A DNA stretch of 38,383 nt from Candidatus Omnitrophota bacterium (GTDB taxonomy: Bacteria; Hinthialibacterota; Hinthialibacteria; OLB16): positions 1-38,383 of the forward strand of contig JACKFH010000036.1 of assembly GCA_020632575.1 (NCBI GenBank). The letters run 5' to 3'. Below the pieces are notes generated by a model that saw only the letters and a list, made by a program, of their open reading frames with translations, was not told the DNA's origin and searched no databases. The translations under genes were made by a program, and so were the position numbers. This document shows positions 17,000-24,786 of the stretch, piece after piece. Every line of letters begins with the position of its first letter. Within the stretch, counting starts at the first letter, position 1.

Positions 17000-17525
17000 T
17001 TGGTTCAACCTTTCCGCTCGGTCACACTGAAGACGTCCCCTCTGAGCCTTGGGAGGAGACGGGGCGGGTTTTGAGACTTAGCCTGCATCCTTCATTGGCG
17101 TCCACTCCCTCGTGCAAGTGTCACTATTTATTGACTCTTGCGCTTGACATGGACCCTAAATCAAGAAAACAGGTTATCAAATACCATAGTATAAACGAGT
17201 AAAAATATGAAGAATAAATTAAATGTGATTTGCAATTTCTGGATCCTCCTAGTCTAAGTCCTTTAAAATCAATTGGTTGAATTCCAGCCTGTTCGTCAAA
17301 AAAAAGCGACGATTCTCAGTTATCGCAGGTGGCAGTTTCAAAAGAATCAGAATTCTGATTTTAAGGTAACTAGAATAACCTTCTCCCAATTGATCCTCCT
17401 GGTCACGTTGGAAGAGGTCCTTCCTTGGATGCCGCGGGTAAGTCGGCCTTGAATATAAGAGGGACTTAAGCTCCTTCTTTAACCGATTTAGGTGATTTAG
17501 AATTCGCCGCAAGTGGGGGTGTGCA
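17000..17525. other. Divergent intergenic region, AT-rich in the middle
   Basis: The region separates the porin from the plus-strand membrane-protein operon. About 17110-17350 is much more AT-rich than its surroundings. TTGACT (17131-17136) and TTGACA (17144-17149) are -35-like elements on the plus strand, but neither has a convincing -10 box at normal spacing. A possible 24-codon minus-strand ORF is listed separately. An 87-codon minus-strand frame (17249-17512) starts with TTG, lacks a ribosome site and resembles no known protein. Confidence 0.4.
17161..17235 (-). CDS. Possible 24-residue hydrophobic small protein
   Basis: A TTG at 17235 is preceded, nine bases away, by a full AGGAGG (17250-17245), the strongest kind of ribosome site. 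The frame encodes 24 mostly hydrophobic residues (ITFNLFFIFLLVYTMVF core) before TGA. It would be a one-helix membrane peptide. Caution: the DNA is AT-rich, which by itself favours Phe, Ile and Leu codons, and the SD match could be chance. Confidence 0.2.
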   Translation of the reverse strand: MQITFNLFFIFLLVYTMVFDNLFS

Positions 17526-18968
17526 ATGAATCAGTCCAGAAATGTCGACGCTTGTTCAATGGTCGGGTGGTGGCAACCTGTTCTTCTCTCCGCCCTGGCT
17601 GGCGGAATGGCCTGGGGTATCCGCGGCCAATACGGTCACGAAACCGGGGCCATGATCGCGGGCCTGTTGGTCAGTCTGGTTCTAGTCTTTCTGCTCTGTC
17701 CCAAAAACATCTCGTCTCTGACCATGGTCCGCGCCGCCGCTTGGGGAACCGTGGCCATGGGAGTCGGAGGTTCGATGACCTACGGGCAAACCTTAGGACT
17801 GACCCAGAATGGTCCTGTGATCGGGAATTGGGAGGCTCTCCGTTGGGGTCTCCTGGGTTGCGCGATCAAGGGGGGAATCTGGATTGGGTTCGCGGGCGCC
17901 TTCCTTGGGATGGGACTGAGCAAGATCAAGTACCGACCCAAAGAGATGTGGGTTTTGATGCTCGCTCTGATCGGCGCTTACTACATTGGCCTTTCACTAA
18001 TGAATCGCCCCTACAATCCCGCCACTGGCGAGGTCCCGCATTTCTATTTCTCCGAATACTCGTATTTCTACCCCGACAAAGAGGTTTCGCCACGGCACGA
18101 ATCCTGGGGCGGCCTGCTTTTCGCTTTGCTGACTTTAATCGCATACATTCGGTGGCAGAGAAAGGATCGACTCGCGTTCAACATGGCGCTGTGGGGAATC
18201 CTTGGGGGCGCCCTCGGATTTCCCGGCGGGCAAAGTTTGCAGGCCTACCATGTTTGGAATCCAGAAGTGTTCGATCGAGGTATCTGGGTGGAGCTCGACC
18301 AGTACATGAACTGGTGGAACAACATGGAGACCACCTTCGGAACCATCATGGGCGCGGTTTTAGGATTGGGCCTCTGGCTCAATCGTCACATGATCCAACC
18401 CGAGGTTTGCGATGAGGAGGATAACCTGCCTTCATGGGGAGAGGGTTCCTTACTTGCGATTCACCTGATTCTGTTGGTCTTGGTGGAGTTTTCCTCCGTG
18501 GATGCGGTCGATCGAGCTTACGACCTCGGCCTCATCATGATCGCGATCCCGGTGGTGGCTATTGTAGGTGGACGATTCTGGCCCTACCTCCAAATTCTTC
18601 CATTGATACTGATTCCGATCGCAGGAAAAACCTTGAAAAACCTTTCTTATGACACTCAGGATGTAGGGGTGGTCCTTGGATGGCTATTGTTTGTCGTCAT
18701 CCCTCTCGCCATTACGCTCCTAGTCGCGGTCCTGGAAATTCGTAAACCCGAGACGCAACGCAATGGGCACGCATTCATCCGATGGACCCTCCTGCTTAAC
18801 GCCTGGATCTATTTCCTTCTCAACTACGCTTTTTTCCGTCTTCCCTGGCCCTGGGCGGAATGGACCGGTCGGACCCCCAATGGCATCGTGTTCACGATTT
18901 GCCTGTTTGGAATCACTCTCGCGGCCCTCTTTTCAAGACGCCGTGAGCCTCAAATATTGAATCCCTGA
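17526..18968 (+). CDS. Multi-pass membrane protein (about 12-14 helices), unknown function
   Basis: The protein has 480 residues. I count 12-14 hydrophobic helices, for example SALAGGMAWGIRGQYG, GAMIAGLLVSLVLVFLLC, AAAWGTVAMGVGGSMTYG, LGCAIKGGIWIGFAGAFLG and VLGWLLFVVIPLAITLLVAV. The first helix carries WGIRGQYGHETGAM and the seventh GALGFPGGQSLQAY: conserved-looking Gly motifs with charged residues inside the membrane, as in channels or transporters. A soluble loop near 172-196 is rich in Tyr, Phe and Glu. I recognise the style from uncharacterised planctomycete/verrucomicrobial proteins but can name no family. It leads a three-gene operon with exported glycan-type proteins 33 bases downstream, so transport or processing of their product is a reasonable guess. 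Confidence 0.85.
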   Translation: MNQSRNVDACSMVGWWQPVLLSALAGGMAWGIRGQYGHETGAMIAGLLVSLVLVFLLCPKNISSLTMVRAAAWGTVAMGVGGSMTYGQTLGLTQNGPVIGNWEALRWGLLGCAIKGGIWIGFAGAFLGMGLSKIKYRPKEMWVLMLALIGAYYIGLSLMNRPYNPATGEVPHFYFSEYSYFYPDKEVSPRHESWGGLLFALLTLIAYIRWQRKDRLAFNMALWGILGGALGFPGGQSLQAYHVWNPEVFDRGIWVELDQYMNWWNNMETTFGTIMGAVLGLGLWLNRHMIQPEVCDEEDNLPSWGEGSLLAIHLILLVLVEFSSVDAVDRAYDLGLIMIAIPVVAIVGGRFWPYLQILPLILIPIAGKTLKNLSYDTQDVGVVLGWLLFVVIPLAITLLVAVLEIRKPETQRNGHAFIRWTLLLNAWIYFLLNYAFFRLPWPWAEWTGRTPNGIVFTICLFGITLAALFSRRREPQILNP

Positions 18969-19001
18969 ACTCAACCATTTATTCGAAGGAGCCTCATCTG
19001 A

Positions 19002-21344
19002 ATGTCCAAACTCTATTGCCAAGTCGCTTTCCTTTTTATAGCCATCCTCTCAAACGATTCGATGGCCTCCACCGACCCTCTCTTTGAGGTCGAAAATCAG
19101 AGGTGGAAGCCTCAACCCGACGAAGTCTACCTTCAAGAGGTCTCCGAAAAGATCACCACCGACAAGCCGGTCGAATCGATCGCCGCGATCGATGGCAAAT
19201 GCTACGCAATCCTTGCCGGAAAGATTTGTTCGCTGGAGGGAAACCGGCTTCAAGAAATTCCCGACTCTCCTGAAAAGGTCACGAAGCTCGAAACTCATCT
19301 CGGCGCCCTTTGGGCGTATGGTCCGGACGGCGTCTACAGGTTGAAGGACAAAAAGTGGGAGGAAATCAAAGAGGGGAACTTTGTCGATCTCTGCATGCAC
19401 CTGGGGAACCTCTACGCAGCCACTGCGTCTACCGTCTATCGCCTCGAAGGGGAAAAACTCGTCGATATCGAGCCGGAGAGAGGCTACCTTTCAAGCGACA
19501 AAACGGTGGTCATGGCGGATGGAACCCAGATCCTCGCCAACCCGGTTCGCATCGGTCCGGTCCAACGCATCGGCAGCTATAGCGGCACATTGTATGTCCT
19601 TCGTCCCGGTGAGTTGGTCCTTTTCGATGGCCGGATTGTCAACGAATACCCGATCGATTGGGGAATGCTCCCCTCTCCAAACACGCGTGACATGCTGCCC
19701 ATGGGGAGCCGACTCTTCATCTCAACCGATAAGGGCGTCGCCGTGGTTCGCGGGGCGGCGGTGACCTCGCTGACTGGCAAAGAAGGGCTGCCCTATGAGG
19801 ACACAACCTGCCTGGCTGAGGGGTTCGACGACGACCTCTGGATCGGTACAACCACGGGGGCCATACGAATGCTGAAAGACGACTGGCACTACTTTGGTCC
19901 TTACCACTGGTTGCCCGGGAACGGGGTGACCGACATCGCGGTCGATGGGAAGACAGTCTACATCGCCACTAAGCAAGGGATCGGGATCATCCGCTACGAA
20001 CCCTACACCCTTCTCAAGAAGGCCGACTATTACGAACGCCACATCAAGGATTGGGGACACAAAAGATTGGGGTTCATCCATTCTCTTTACTGGGGTGGAG
20101 AGGACAAGGGGTGGATCCGTGAGATCAGCGACAACGATGGTGGTCACACCGCCCCCTATCTCGCGGCCATGTGTTTCAAATACGCGGTCACGGGTGATGA
20201 CGAAGCTCGGAAGGAAGCGCTTGATTCGTTCAAAGCGATGATCTGGCTGGAGCAGATCACCGGCAAGGAGGGGTTTGTCGCGCGCGCGATCTGGTCGCCC
20301 GAGGGAGACAAGGACAAAATGGCCGAGCAAGGGTCGGGCGGGCTGCCCGCTAAATGGTACCCGACCGAGGACGGCAAGTGGTACTGGAAAGGGGATACTT
20401 CCAGCGACGAAATCAGCGCCCATTTCTACGCGGTCTCCCTGTTTCACGACCTCGTGGCTCAAGGCGCCGAAAAGGATCGGGCGGCGGAGCATCTTGCCCG
20501 CATCGCCAAACACATCATCGATCACGGTTGGCTCCTCGAGGATATGGACGGCAAACCGACGCGCTGGGGGAGGTGGGATCCCGACTATCTTTACCGCCCA
20601 TACGGAATCTATGCTCGGGGCCTCAATGGGATGGAGGCTCAGACCTACGCCAAGACCGCCTGGGCCCTGACCGGCGATGAGATTTTCAAGAACGGTTTTC
20701 AACAACTTCTCGATTGGGGTTATCAGGACTACACGGTCAGGCAGAAGATCACATTCCCTCCGGAGGACATCGCGCCCTGGGACGACAACCTCGCCTTCTG
20801 GTGTTACTACACACTGATTCGTTACACCGACGATCCCAATTTGCGTTCGATTTATCTGCGCAGTCTCGAAAGAACTTTTGAGGTCATGCGGATGCAGCAT
20901 GTGTCGTGGTACAACTTCGCCTACAGCGCCATGACCGGCAATGACGGGGAGTTGGATAAGGCGATGGATCACCTGCGCTCCTGGACCCTCGACTGCACGG
21001 TCGACTCGTACCACAACTCTCACCGAGCCGATCTTGCGCCGGAACCTGGGTATGTCCCCTATGGGGGCGGTACGCGGGGCATGTCGCCACGAGAGACCTC
21101 GGTGAAGGGTGGAAGCCGCAACGCCCTCCCCTATGACGGAGGCGATCGGGGACGAAAGGTGGCGCCCCCAACCGGTTTCATCCGCGATTATTGGATGGGA
21201 CGCTTCCATGGCATCGTCGAACCACCGGCGACAAATGAGGAGAACTTGATCTCGGTCCCCGCTGAAGAGAATGAAGGCCTTGGAGCGCCACCCTATCAAG
21301 GACCGGAGCGACCGGATGAGGCGCTCCTACCATCGGACGGATGA
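19002..21344 (+). CDS. Exported beta-propeller plus alpha-helical (six-hairpin-like) protein
   Basis: The protein has 780 residues with a signal peptide at about 1-23. Residues about 45-345 repeat short strands with the two-component-regulator propeller pattern (GLPYEDTTCLAEGFDDDLWI, then GTTTGAIR; GNGVTDIAVDGKTVYIATKQ), so an exported propeller. Residues about 350-690 are helical with GGHTAPYLAAMCFKYAVTGD, YGIYARGLNGMEAQTYAKTA and AFWCYYTLIRYTDDPNLRS, typical of (alpha/alpha)6 glycosidase or lyase barrels. The end is Pro-rich. AAGGAG precedes the ATG by about ten bases. The stop overlaps the next start (ATGA). No catalytic acid can be named with confidence; glycan binding or cleavage is inference from fold and context. 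Confidence 0.85.
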   Translation: MSKLYCQVAFLFIAILSNDSMASTDPLFEVENQRWKPQPDEVYLQEVSEKITTDKPVESIAAIDGKCYAILAGKICSLEGNRLQEIPDSPEKVTKLETHLGALWAYGPDGVYRLKDKKWEEIKEGNFVDLCMHLGNLYAATASTVYRLEGEKLVDIEPERGYLSSDKTVVMADGTQILANPVRIGPVQRIGSYSGTLYVLRPGELVLFDGRIVNEYPIDWGMLPSPNTRDMLPMGSRLFISTDKGVAVVRGAAVTSLTGKEGLPYEDTTCLAEGFDDDLWIGTTTGAIRMLKDDWHYFGPYHWLPGNGVTDIAVDGKTVYIATKQGIGIIRYEPYTLLKKADYYERHIKDWGHKRLGFIHSLYWGGEDKGWIREISDNDGGHTAPYLAAMCFKYAVTGDDEARKEALDSFKAMIWLEQITGKEGFVARAIWSPEGDKDKMAEQGSGGLPAKWYPTEDGKWYWKGDTSSDEISAHFYAVSLFHDLVAQGAEKDRAAEHLARIAKHIIDHGWLLEDMDGKPTRWGRWDPDYLYRPYGIYARGLNGMEAQTYAKTAWALTGDEIFKNGFQQLLDWGYQDYTVRQKITFPPEDIAPWDDNLAFWCYYTLIRYTDDPNLRSIYLRSLERTFEVMRMQHVSWYNFAYSAMTGNDGELDKAMDHLRSWTLDCTVDSYHNSHRADLAPEPGYVPYGGGTRGMSPRETSVKGGSRNALPYDGGDRGRKVAPPTGFIRDYWMGRFHGIVEPPATNEENLISVPAEENEGLGAPPYQGPERPDEALLPSDG

Positions 21345-23353
21345 TCCGCTCCAAGATCTGTCTCATATTCGGCGCCCTTATGGGGATCTGCCTTAATCTT
21401 TCCCACGGGTTGGATATGAGCGGAAACTATTCGGTTCGTGGGGCCGCCGAATACGCGGGTCAGCTCCTCGAGGGCGGATCGGAAAAAGAAATCGAATTGG
21501 CCACGGAAGCCCTCGACGCCGTTCTTTCTCACCAGGAGACCCGTGAAGGCGCGGCTCATCGAGGCAACTTCTTGTGGAACCGCGATTCCAAGGTGATCCA
21601 GGACCTGAACGCGGTTGAGTTCACCCTCACCCATCTGATTCCGCTGGCCATAAAGCACAGGGACCTTCTCCCTGAAGATCTCAGGTCCCGTCTCCTTGAG
21701 GGAATCCGATTGGGCCTGGAAGAAATCGCTCGACTCGATGTGGCGTTGACCTACACCAACATCGCCTCGATGGACTGCTGTAACACCTGTCTTGGCGGGG
21801 AACTCCTTGGGGATAAAAAGATTGCCGAGAGAGGCTACGACCGTTTCCGTCGGTTTTTCGATCTGGTCGCCGAGAACGGAACCATCTTCGAATTCAACAG
21901 TCCGGGCTATTCCCGGGTGACCCTGCATGCACTGCACACGCTCCGCGAACATGTCCAGGATCCCAAGACACGACTGCGAGCTCGATTGCTCGCCGACCGT
22001 CTCGGGCTCGGGCTCGCGTTGAGGATTCACCCGGAGGTCGGACGTCTTGCCGGTCCCTACAGTCGCGCCTACCACCGGACGCTGATCTACAGCACGACCC
22101 CCTATGCGGAAATCCTCGCGGACTGGATCGACAAAGGAGTCATCTCCGAATGGGTGGGAAAAATCGCGGAGAGAGAGTCCCCCATCGGCGAGATCCGTGA
22201 GACCGCCATCGCCGATTGGAAACTTGGATTGACCACCTTCATGGGGCGATCGTTCTCGATGGGGCTCGCCTCTCGGGAGGTGAGCCGTCAGACCAATCCA
22301 CTCGTGATCCAAGTCGAACGACATGAGAAAGAGACCACGGGTCTGGTCTGTTCGCGATACCTGATCGATGACTTCGAGTCCGACAGTTTCTTCGACCAAG
22401 GAAAGTTCTTTGGAGTCCAGGAGGGCGCCCGCGCCATCGCGGTTTACGCTCCCCGCGGGGCCGAATCTCCCGATAGCTTCGCTCCCGCCAGCCGTCATCA
22501 GTTTGGCAACGCCAAAGCCGCTCTCGTTTGGCTCGAGTCCTCGAATGTGGGAAAGATTTGGACGGAGCATGGTGAAATCGAAAGCCTCCCCTTCGATTTG
22601 GATCTGTCCCAGACTCTCGTGGTGGAGACCGGACCTGTCTTCATTGGGATTAAACCCCTCGCCCGAACGGAGTTGGGTCACGATTCCCCCATCCGGTTGG
22701 AAAAACGCGAAGGGAGACTCTATTTCGAAATCCACAATTACCTCGGTCCTGAAAAAGTGTTCTGGGAGTTGGACCGGGGGAGCCGCTTCTACCAGGGCCA
22801 ACCCTTTTGCGCTTTCTATGTCGAGGTGGCGGAATCCTCGGACTATGCCAACGGGTTGGAGTTCCTCCGAGAGATCGATCAGACCGACTTCACTCGCGAA
22901 ATCGAACAGCCATTTACATCGTATCGGGATGACGCGGAACGGAAATTGAGGTTGGAGGCAACGCGCGATGGGATACCCCTCGGTCTGGAGGTCGATTTGA
23001 TGAAGTGGGAACTCAAATCCCGCTGGACCTGGCGCGGGGTGGAGACTTGGCCCATGCTCGAATCCCCCTGGGCTGTGCAAAGCGCCAGCGGCAAGATCGA
23101 GGTCGCCTCCGCCACTGTGACCTGTCCGGATCAACCCGCCCTCCTGGTTGGGAACCCCGAGAAACGGACCTGGGCGGTTCAATATTATGGCAAGCCCGGC
23201 CCTCTGACATTCGAGGTCCCGACCGGTTCGGTTTCATTCGACCGGATGACTCCAGGATGGATTCTATGGGATCGCGGCGAGGTGACAGTGGAAGCGATGG
23301 AAGGTTGGGAAGGGCCGACCCTAGTCGGGGGCCGCTTGGAGAAAAACGACTGA
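21341..23353 (+). CDS. Exported alpha-helical toroid plus beta-sandwich protein, heparinase-like layout
   Basis: The protein has 670 residues and a signal peptide (MIRSKICLIFGALMGICLNL, cleaved near residue 24). An N-terminal helical half (about 35-330) includes LTHLIPLAIKHRDLLPEDLR, YTNIASMDCCNTCLGGELLG and FEFNSPGYSRVTLHALHTLR, like the alpha/alpha toroid of polysaccharide lyases. The second half is beta-rich (SSNVGKIWTEHGEIESLPFD; WELDRGSRFYQGQPFCAFYV), like their beta-sandwich. The Asn-Ser-Pro-Gly-Tyr-Ser and Tyr-His-Arg motifs (AYHRT) are candidate active-site residues. Its ATG overlaps the upstream TGA in ATGA, so translation is coupled and the two proteins are probably made in equal amounts. 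A lyase activity is inferred, not seen. Confidence 0.85.
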   Translation: MIRSKICLIFGALMGICLNLSHGLDMSGNYSVRGAAEYAGQLLEGGSEKEIELATEALDAVLSHQETREGAAHRGNFLWNRDSKVIQDLNAVEFTLTHLIPLAIKHRDLLPEDLRSRLLEGIRLGLEEIARLDVALTYTNIASMDCCNTCLGGELLGDKKIAERGYDRFRRFFDLVAENGTIFEFNSPGYSRVTLHALHTLREHVQDPKTRLRARLLADRLGLGLALRIHPEVGRLAGPYSRAYHRTLIYSTTPYAEILADWIDKGVISEWVGKIAERESPIGEIRETAIADWKLGLTTFMGRSFSMGLASREVSRQTNPLVIQVERHEKETTGLVCSRYLIDDFESDSFFDQGKFFGVQEGARAIAVYAPRGAESPDSFAPASRHQFGNAKAALVWLESSNVGKIWTEHGEIESLPFDLDLSQTLVVETGPVFIGIKPLARTELGHDSPIRLEKREGRLYFEIHNYLGPEKVFWELDRGSRFYQGQPFCAFYVEVAESSDYANGLEFLREIDQTDFTREIEQPFTSYRDDAERKLRLEATRDGIPLGLEVDLMKWELKSRWTWRGVETWPMLESPWAVQSASGKIEVASATVTCPDQPALLVGNPEKRTWAVQYYGKPGPLTFEVPTGSVSFDRMTPGWILWDRGEVTVEAMEGWEGPTLVGGRLEKND

Positions 23354-23356
23354 ATC

Positions 23357-23384
23357 AATAAAGGGGGATGCCGAAGCATCCCCC
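23357..23384 (-). terminator. Intrinsic terminator with UUCG tetraloop for the cold-shock gene
   Basis: On the minus strand GGGGGATGC and GCATCCCCC form a perfect nine-bp stem closed by C-UUCG-G, one of the most stable RNA loops. TTTATT follows immediately. It lies 35 bases past the cold-shock stop codon, and nine bases past the stop of the convergent gene at 23353, so it may act weakly in that direction too (loop CGAA, no T-run). Confidence 0.85.
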
Positions 23385-23418
23385 TGGATTAGACTGTCCA
23401 CAAACGAATCGTTGTCAA

Positions 23419-23622
23419 CTAGGCTTTACGCACGTTCACGGCCTGGAGGCCCTTACGACCTTGAGCGGTTTCGAATTCAACCGCCTCGCCATCGCTCAAC
23501 GAGCGAAAACCATCCGATTGAATCTCGGAATGATGGACGAATAGATCCTCGCCACCGCCGTCGGGGGTGATGAAACCATACCCTTTTTCATCGTTGAACC
23601 ATTTCACGGTTCCTGTACTCAT
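23419..23622 (-). CDS. csp: Cold-shock domain protein (CspA family)
   Basis: This 67-residue protein is a complete single cold-shock domain. It starts MSTGTVKWFNDEKGYGFITP, containing RNP1 (KGYGFI), and continues to DLFVHHS (RNP2) and GEAVEFETAQGRKGLQAVNV, matching family length and order. It binds single-stranded RNA or DNA and melts RNA structure in the cytoplasm. AAGGTG sits seven bases before the ATG. It has its own promoter about 200 bases upstream, a long leader like cspA of E. coli, and a UUCG-loop terminator. This suggests post-transcriptional control, though constitutive Csp proteins share this structure. Which paralogue it is cannot be told. Confidence 0.97.
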   Translation of the reverse strand: MSTGTVKWFNDEKGYGFITPDGGGEDLFVHHSEIQSDGFRSLSDGEAVEFETAQGRKGLQAVNVRKA

Positions 23623-23801
23623 GCAATGACACCTTCTTTCAGTGGTAAGATTGGACGATTCATGGACGAACTGGGATGAAACTCAACTCCAGGTGCAAGG
23701 GGTAATGTACTCTTCATGGAAGGACCACTTCTTGCGGTGGGAAAACCAACTTTCGGGCGTTCTCAACTTCGTACTGATTTGAATCTTCAACCACGCGCAA
23801 T
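23623..23801 (-). other. Long 5' leader of the cold-shock mRNA
   Basis: From the predicted start near 23795 to the ATG lie about 170 bases without a credible gene. Leaders of this length on csp mRNAs are known thermosensors in E. coli. AGTGGT in the middle can pair with ACCACT just upstream of the ribosome site, but I did not fold the whole leader and see no E. coli cold box. A 60-codon frame (23714-23896) crosses it and the promoter and is probably spurious. Confidence 0.35.
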
Positions 23802-23829
23802 AATCTAGCACCTAGTTTGATCTTGTCAA
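23802..23829 (-). promoter_or_regulatory. Promoter of the cold-shock gene
   Basis: On the minus strand a consensus TTGACA (23829-23824) is followed after 16 bases by TAGATT (23807-23802), a four-of-six -10 match. It lies about 60 bases after the stop of the upstream membrane-protein gene. Confidence 0.5.
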
Positions 23830-23888
23830 GCACAATTTTGGGGATGGGAAAACTTTTTTTCTGGGATGATATTTCCCGAATGGGGAGG

Positions 23889-24743
23889 TTATCCAAGGGA
23901 AACCGAGTGGAGAGACCTCAAGATGTCCACCAAAAAGTTTGGGGACCGAAGACGCTCGGGCAACATGATTGCCGCGCCGATCCCACCCCCAACCAGAAAG
24001 GCCGCCAGGTTCGCTTTGAGGACTGATGGGTAAAAGTCCCGACCCAGGTTCGCCCGATCCGACATCCCCCAGATCACCCACTCCTCGAATATCACAGTGA
24101 CAAACAGGCTGATCGCCAAGCCAACGGCGATATACCCGAGTTTCAAAGCCCAGTAGACCAGAGGCTCATCCGAATCGAGGGCGGTTACCGCCAACCCAAA
24201 GAGCGCGGCGGTGGCGATGATCGCCAACATTAACACGATCAGCACGACACCAGAGTTCGCGTCTTGCCAACCAGTCACTTCCTTTAGTCTCCGAGTCGGA
24301 CCGGTGCTCAAGCCGAACAGAGCAACCAAACTCACGACCAAGGAGAATTCGGCCGGCGCCAAAAGAGGAAGCGCCACAGCCAGGCCAACCACCGAACTGG
24401 CCAGATTTCCGACCAACATGAAAAGGGGTCTTTGAACCATTGGAAGGCCCTTCTCGAAGAAGCTGAACGAGAAACATTTCACCGCGACCACTACGACCAG
24501 GCTGGCCAATGTCAGATTCAAGAATTGCGGCCCCGCCAAGACCACCCACACCACGATCGGCTCGCAAGCCGAGGCTGGAGAGACCCCCATCAGGAGATAG
24601 GCCACCCCGAGGAAGATCATTGGATGAGGTTTAGTCTCTAGATGCACGCCGAGATGATACCACAATTCCGGCTCCTCAAACCGAATCAAGCTCGTTAAAA
24701 GTCGGGCTCCCTTCAAAATTCTCGTTGTGTAAAATACGGACAT
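23889..24743 (-). CDS. Multi-pass membrane protein, unknown function
   Basis: The protein has up to 284 residues. About seven hydrophobic segments are visible (for example PMIFLGVAYLLMGVSPASA, LTLASLVVVVAVKCFSFSFF, LFMLVGNLASSVVGLAVALP, GVVLIVLMLAIIATAALFGL, LGYIAVGLAISLFVTVIF, LAAFLVGGGIGAAIMLP). I know no family that fits. ATG 24743 has no clear ribosome site; ATG 24620 (residue 42) directly precedes the first helix and is an alternative start, giving about 243 residues. It is divergent from the GH28 gene, with 43 bases between. It may be cotranscribed with the cold-shock gene, which nevertheless has its own promoter. Confidence 0.65.
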   Translation of the reverse strand: MSVFYTTRILKGARLLTSLIRFEEPELWYHLGVHLETKPHPMIFLGVAYLLMGVSPASACEPIVVWVVLAGPQFLNLTLASLVVVVAVKCFSFSFFEKGLPMVQRPLFMLVGNLASSVVGLAVALPLLAPAEFSLVVSLVALFGLSTGPTRRLKEVTGWQDANSGVVLIVLMLAIIATAALFGLAVTALDSDEPLVYWALKLGYIAVGLAISLFVTVIFEEWVIWGMSDRANLGRDFYPSVLKANLAAFLVGGGIGAAIMLPERLRSPNFLVDILRSLHSVSLG

Positions 24744-24786
24744 TTCTTGCGGCGCCCGCCCATCATTCTCTTAAGGGAGATGGCAA

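Noticed and set aside
17249..17512. 87-codon minus-strand frame in the intergenic region
   Set aside because: TTG start without a ribosome site, no domain, in AT-rich DNA where codon use tells little. Kept only as a remark.
17513..18415. 300-codon plus-strand frame overlapping the membrane-protein gene
   Set aside because: Rich in Arg, Gly and Ser with no hydrophobic segments or motifs; the overlapping frame from 17526 encodes many clean membrane helices.
19722..21299. 525-codon open frame on the minus strand
   Set aside because: Antisense to the propeller/helical protein gene, which has a signal peptide, clear repeats and a ribosome site.
21296..23182. 628-codon open frame on the minus strand
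   Set aside because: It lies opposite the exported helical protein at 21341-23353. Its long open length follows from the codon bias of that gene; it has no recognisable domain or ribosome site.
23714..23896. 60-codon minus-strand frame before the cold-shock gene
   Set aside because: TTG start, crosses the cold-shock promoter and overlaps the end of the upstream gene; no protein-like features.
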